A stretch of DNA of 6,218 bases from Methylocystaceae bacterium (GTDB lineage: Bacteria; Pseudomonadota; Alphaproteobacteria; Rhizobiales; Beijerinckiaceae). Shown piece by piece: positions 5,009-6,218 of this stretch (positions within the stretch are counted from its first letter, which is position 1; each line of letters opens with the position of its first letter). The stretch is from positions 1 to 6,218 of the forward strand of contig PQAN01000461.1 of assembly GCA_003105285.1 (NCBI GenBank), given 5' to 3'. Below the pieces are notes generated by a model. It saw only the letters and a program-made list of their open reading frames with translations. It searched no databases and was not told where the DNA came from. Both the position numbers and the translations under genes were made by a program.

Positions 5009-5143
5009 ATGGGTCAGTCGCCGAAAATTTCGCTGTTCGGGCTGCTGCTGGTCATCGCTTTCATCTACGGGGGCTGGATCATCGTGACGTCGGGCCAAGC
5101 GGTGTCGGCCGACGCCTGCATGGGCTACGCCATCTGCCGATGA
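5009..5143 (+). CDS. 44-residue single-span membrane or exported peptide, function unknown
   Basis: The product starts MGQSPKISLF, then has a hydrophobic helix at about residues 9-27 (FGLLLVIAFIYGGWIIV is its core), and ends SGQAVSADACMGYAICR. It is either a one-pass inner-membrane peptide with a 15-residue C-terminal tail facing outwards, or a short exported peptide: Ala-x-Ala type sites (after Ala34 or Ala36) would release an 8-10 residue piece holding both cysteines, Cys37 and Cys43, which could form a disulfide loop outside the cytoplasm. The match to a lipobox is poor. I recognise no family. Support for a real gene comes from the AGGAGG site five bases before the ATG, the coherent membrane topology, and the fit between the upstream terminator and the convergent neighbour 15 bases downstream. 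Small hydrophobic type I toxins look broadly similar, but nothing specific links it to them. Confidence 0.72.
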   Translation: MGQSPKISLFGLLLVIAFIYGGWIIVTSGQAVSADACMGYAICR

Positions 5144-5153
5144 GCCGCGGCTC
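5142..5153. repeat. Perfect 12-base palindrome at the convergent gene junction
   Basis: GAGCCGCGGCTC overlaps the TGA of the small peptide gene and fills most of the 15 bases between it and the stop of the convergent membrane protein gene. It could fold as a short hairpin in both transcripts, but has no T-run on either side. Confidence 0.35.
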
Positions 5154-5158
5154 GAACC

Positions 5159-5725
5159 TCAGGTCGCGCTGCGGCGCCCGACGAGGGCGCGCAGCAGCGC
5201 GAGCTTTCGCAGGAACTGCGACCGCCCCTCGCCGATGAAAGCGGCGACGCGCGCCTCGACGAACTCCTTGGCCTCGCGCAAACGGCGGCGCACCGGCTCG
5301 ACGAGTTCGTGAGCCCAGGCGCGGACGCGCAGCACCAGCTCATAGAATTGCGCGAACCAACTCAATTGCAGGAGCTTGTCGCGGCTGACGTCGAAGAGAA
5401 AGGACGTGACGCCGAGCGCCAAGGTCTTGGCCGCCAGGATGACGGCCAGTCCGGCGGCGACGTGCCCATGAGCAATGGCGCCGACCGCCAATAATTTGAG
5501 CGGCAGAATCGCCAGCGCCGGAACCGCGAAGACGGCGAGCGTAGCGTAAGGGGACAATCCCGCGATGAATTCGCGCAGGCTCGCCTCGATTTTGGCCAAG
5601 CCCAATTCGCGCGCCAGCCAGACGAGCGCGAGCTTCACATTGTCCCAGAGCCAACTCTCGATCAGAAACAGGACGGCGAGAGTGAACCAGAAGGCGCGAA
5701 TGAGACGCTGCTTGATCGGTTCCAT
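5159..5725 (-). CDS. Inner-membrane protein of unknown function
   Basis: This 188-residue protein starts MEPIKQRLIRAFWFTLAVLF. Hydrophobic segments lie at about residues 11-27, 58-82 and 86-109, so two to three membrane spans are likely. The central part contains LPLKLLAVGAIAHGHVAAGL followed by AKTLALG, and the remaining 75 residues are a charged helical tail (REAKEFVEARVAAFIGEGRSQF) that is probably cytoplasmic. The pattern 'PLKLxAxxxxxHGHxxxGLxxxxxAK' then a WF motif (LSWFAQFYEL) reminds me of a conserved alphaproteobacterial hypothetical membrane family, but I cannot assign a function. The start at 5725 has GGAG nine bases upstream. The frame remains open to 6172, but that extension runs through the divergent intergenic region and into the usg gene. 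It is convergent with the small peptide gene. Confidence 0.87.
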   Translation of the reverse strand: MEPIKQRLIRAFWFTLAVLFLIESWLWDNVKLALVWLARELGLAKIEASLREFIAGLSPYATLAVFAVPALAILPLKLLAVGAIAHGHVAAGLAVILAAKTLALGVTSFLFDVSRDKLLQLSWFAQFYELVLRVRAWAHELVEPVRRRLREAKEFVEARVAAFIGEGRSQFLRKLALLRALVGRRSAT

Positions 5726-5884
5726 TTCTTCAGTCTCCGAATCGCGCCGCCGGTCGAACGGATCACTATTGCCGCCTCCTGGCAAGCCGGCCACGGCGCT
5801 TCGTCTCCTCGACCCTTGCCAGAAAGCGCCGGGGCCTCGCGCATGTATGTGGTCGGGAGCGCGAAAATAAGGGACGGGGAAGAA

Positions 5885-5932
5885 ATCAGCACTCGCCTCA
5901 TAGCGCTGATAATGAATTGTTTTTATTATGAT
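5885..5932. promoter_or_regulatory. AT-rich divergent promoter region with inverted repeats
   Basis: The 278-base gap 5726-6003 separates the leftward membrane protein gene from the rightward usg gene. Its core is sharply AT-rich. ATCAGC (5885-5890) pairs with GCTGAT (5905-5910), and ATAAT (5909-5913) with ATTAT (5925-5929). TATGAT at 5927-5932 is a 5/6 match to a -10 box for usg; the best -35 upstream, CTGATA at 5906-5911, is 15 bases away, which is short. It would give usg a leader of about 65 bases. Nothing gene-like is visible elsewhere in the gap. Confidence 0.35.
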
Positions 5933-5991
5933 ATTGTGGCGCGCGACTTGCATCGCCTCAATGAGCCTACTTATCATCGATTCGCAGGAAT

Positions 5992-5996
5992 GGAGG
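5992..5996 (+). promoter_or_regulatory. Ribosome binding site of usg
   Basis: GGAGG lies seven bases before the ATG at 6004, ideal spacing, and fixes the start of the Usg-family gene. Confidence 0.75.
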
Positions 5997-6003
5997 CGAT
6001 CCG

Positions 6004-6218
6004 ATGGCGTCACGCGAATTTCGCCGAATGCTCGAAGGCTATGGTCTGACGACGGCCAATATCTATTACCGTCTCCCCGACCATCCCGCGATCGTGCAGT
6101 CCTACATCTGGCAAGACTATGATCTGCAGCCGCATTTCCCGCAGTTGCGCAAGTTTCTGGACTTCTGGGCAAAGAGCCTCGACGGCCGGCTGCATTCGGT
6201 TCAGGTCGCGCATAGCGG
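6004..6218 (+). CDS. usg: Usg family protein (3' end missing)
   Basis: The first 71 residues are present; family members have roughly 80-95, so only a short C-terminal part is lost at the right edge. The product begins MASREFRRMLEGYGLTTANI and continues YYRLPDHPAIVQSYIWQDYD at about 21-40, then FPQLRKFLDFWAKSLDGRLH at 45-64. This matches the Usg family (PF06233), named for a gene upstream of the trp cluster in Caulobacter and largely restricted to alphaproteobacteria. The family's biochemical role is unknown to me; it is a small soluble protein without a signal or membrane segment. Start choice rests on a GGAGG seven bases upstream. Whether trp genes follow cannot be seen. Confidence 0.92.
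   Translation, partial: MASREFRRMLEGYGLTTANIYYRLPDHPAIVQSYIWQDYDLQPHFPQLRKFLDFWAKSLDGRLHSVQVAHS

Noticed and set aside
5726..5901. 79-codon minus-strand frame (5662-5901) starting in the divergent gap
   Set aside because: It overlaps the real membrane protein gene in another frame, has no ribosome binding site, and crosses the proposed promoter region.
5909..5936. Possible dif site near xerC (AT-rich, TTATGATATTG-like arm)
   Set aside because: One arm matches the usual XerD-side sequence at about 7 of 11 positions, but the other arm does not match, so it looks like an AT-rich promoter rather than dif.

Overview
The window is GC-rich, densely packed chromosomal DNA. Its gene content points to an alphaproteobacterium, probably of the order Hyphomicrobiales/Rhizobiales. 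The indicators are a purC/purS/purQ set in which purS and purQ are separate small genes, a DUF1476-type F1Fo-ATPase inhibitor (zeta subunit) divergent from purC, a Usg-family gene, and a XerC-like recombinase. A methanotroph-like relative (Methylosinus/Methylocystis type) is a guess from overall flavour, not something the sequence proves.

Left arm (about 1-3043, all minus strand). Read in the direction of transcription, the order is purC, a flavodoxin-fold NAD(P)H-dependent FMN reductase, an unrecognised protein with a C-terminal membrane hairpin, purS, then purQ, which runs off the left edge. PurC makes SAICAR. PurS and PurQ are the small and glutaminase subunits of FGAM synthetase, whose large subunit PurL is not in view. 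All three serve de novo purine synthesis. The two middle genes split purC from purSQ by about 1.7 kb and have no obvious purine role.

Divergent control region (3044-3403). This 360-base gap separates purC from the rightward DUF1476 gene. It holds a perfect 8-bp hairpin followed by six Ts on the plus strand, a second weaker hairpin with its own six Ts exactly 30 bases further on, and a candidate rightward promoter.

Middle (3404-4773, plus strand). The DUF1476 ATPase inhibitor is followed by a tyrosine recombinase with its full catalytic set (XerC). A good GC-rich intrinsic terminator lies about 75 bases after xerC.

Right arm (4774-6218). A palindrome-rich 235-base gap leads into a 44-residue single-span membrane or exported peptide with a textbook ribosome binding site. 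It is convergent, 15 bases apart, with a minus-strand membrane protein of unknown function. A 278-base divergent gap with an AT-rich core then leads into the start of a Usg-family gene, cut by the right edge.

Most of the window is ordinary housekeeping DNA. The two places that best repay attention are the small peptide gene with its structured leader (about 4830-5153) and the hairpin/direct-repeat cluster between purC and DUF1476 (3237-3323).
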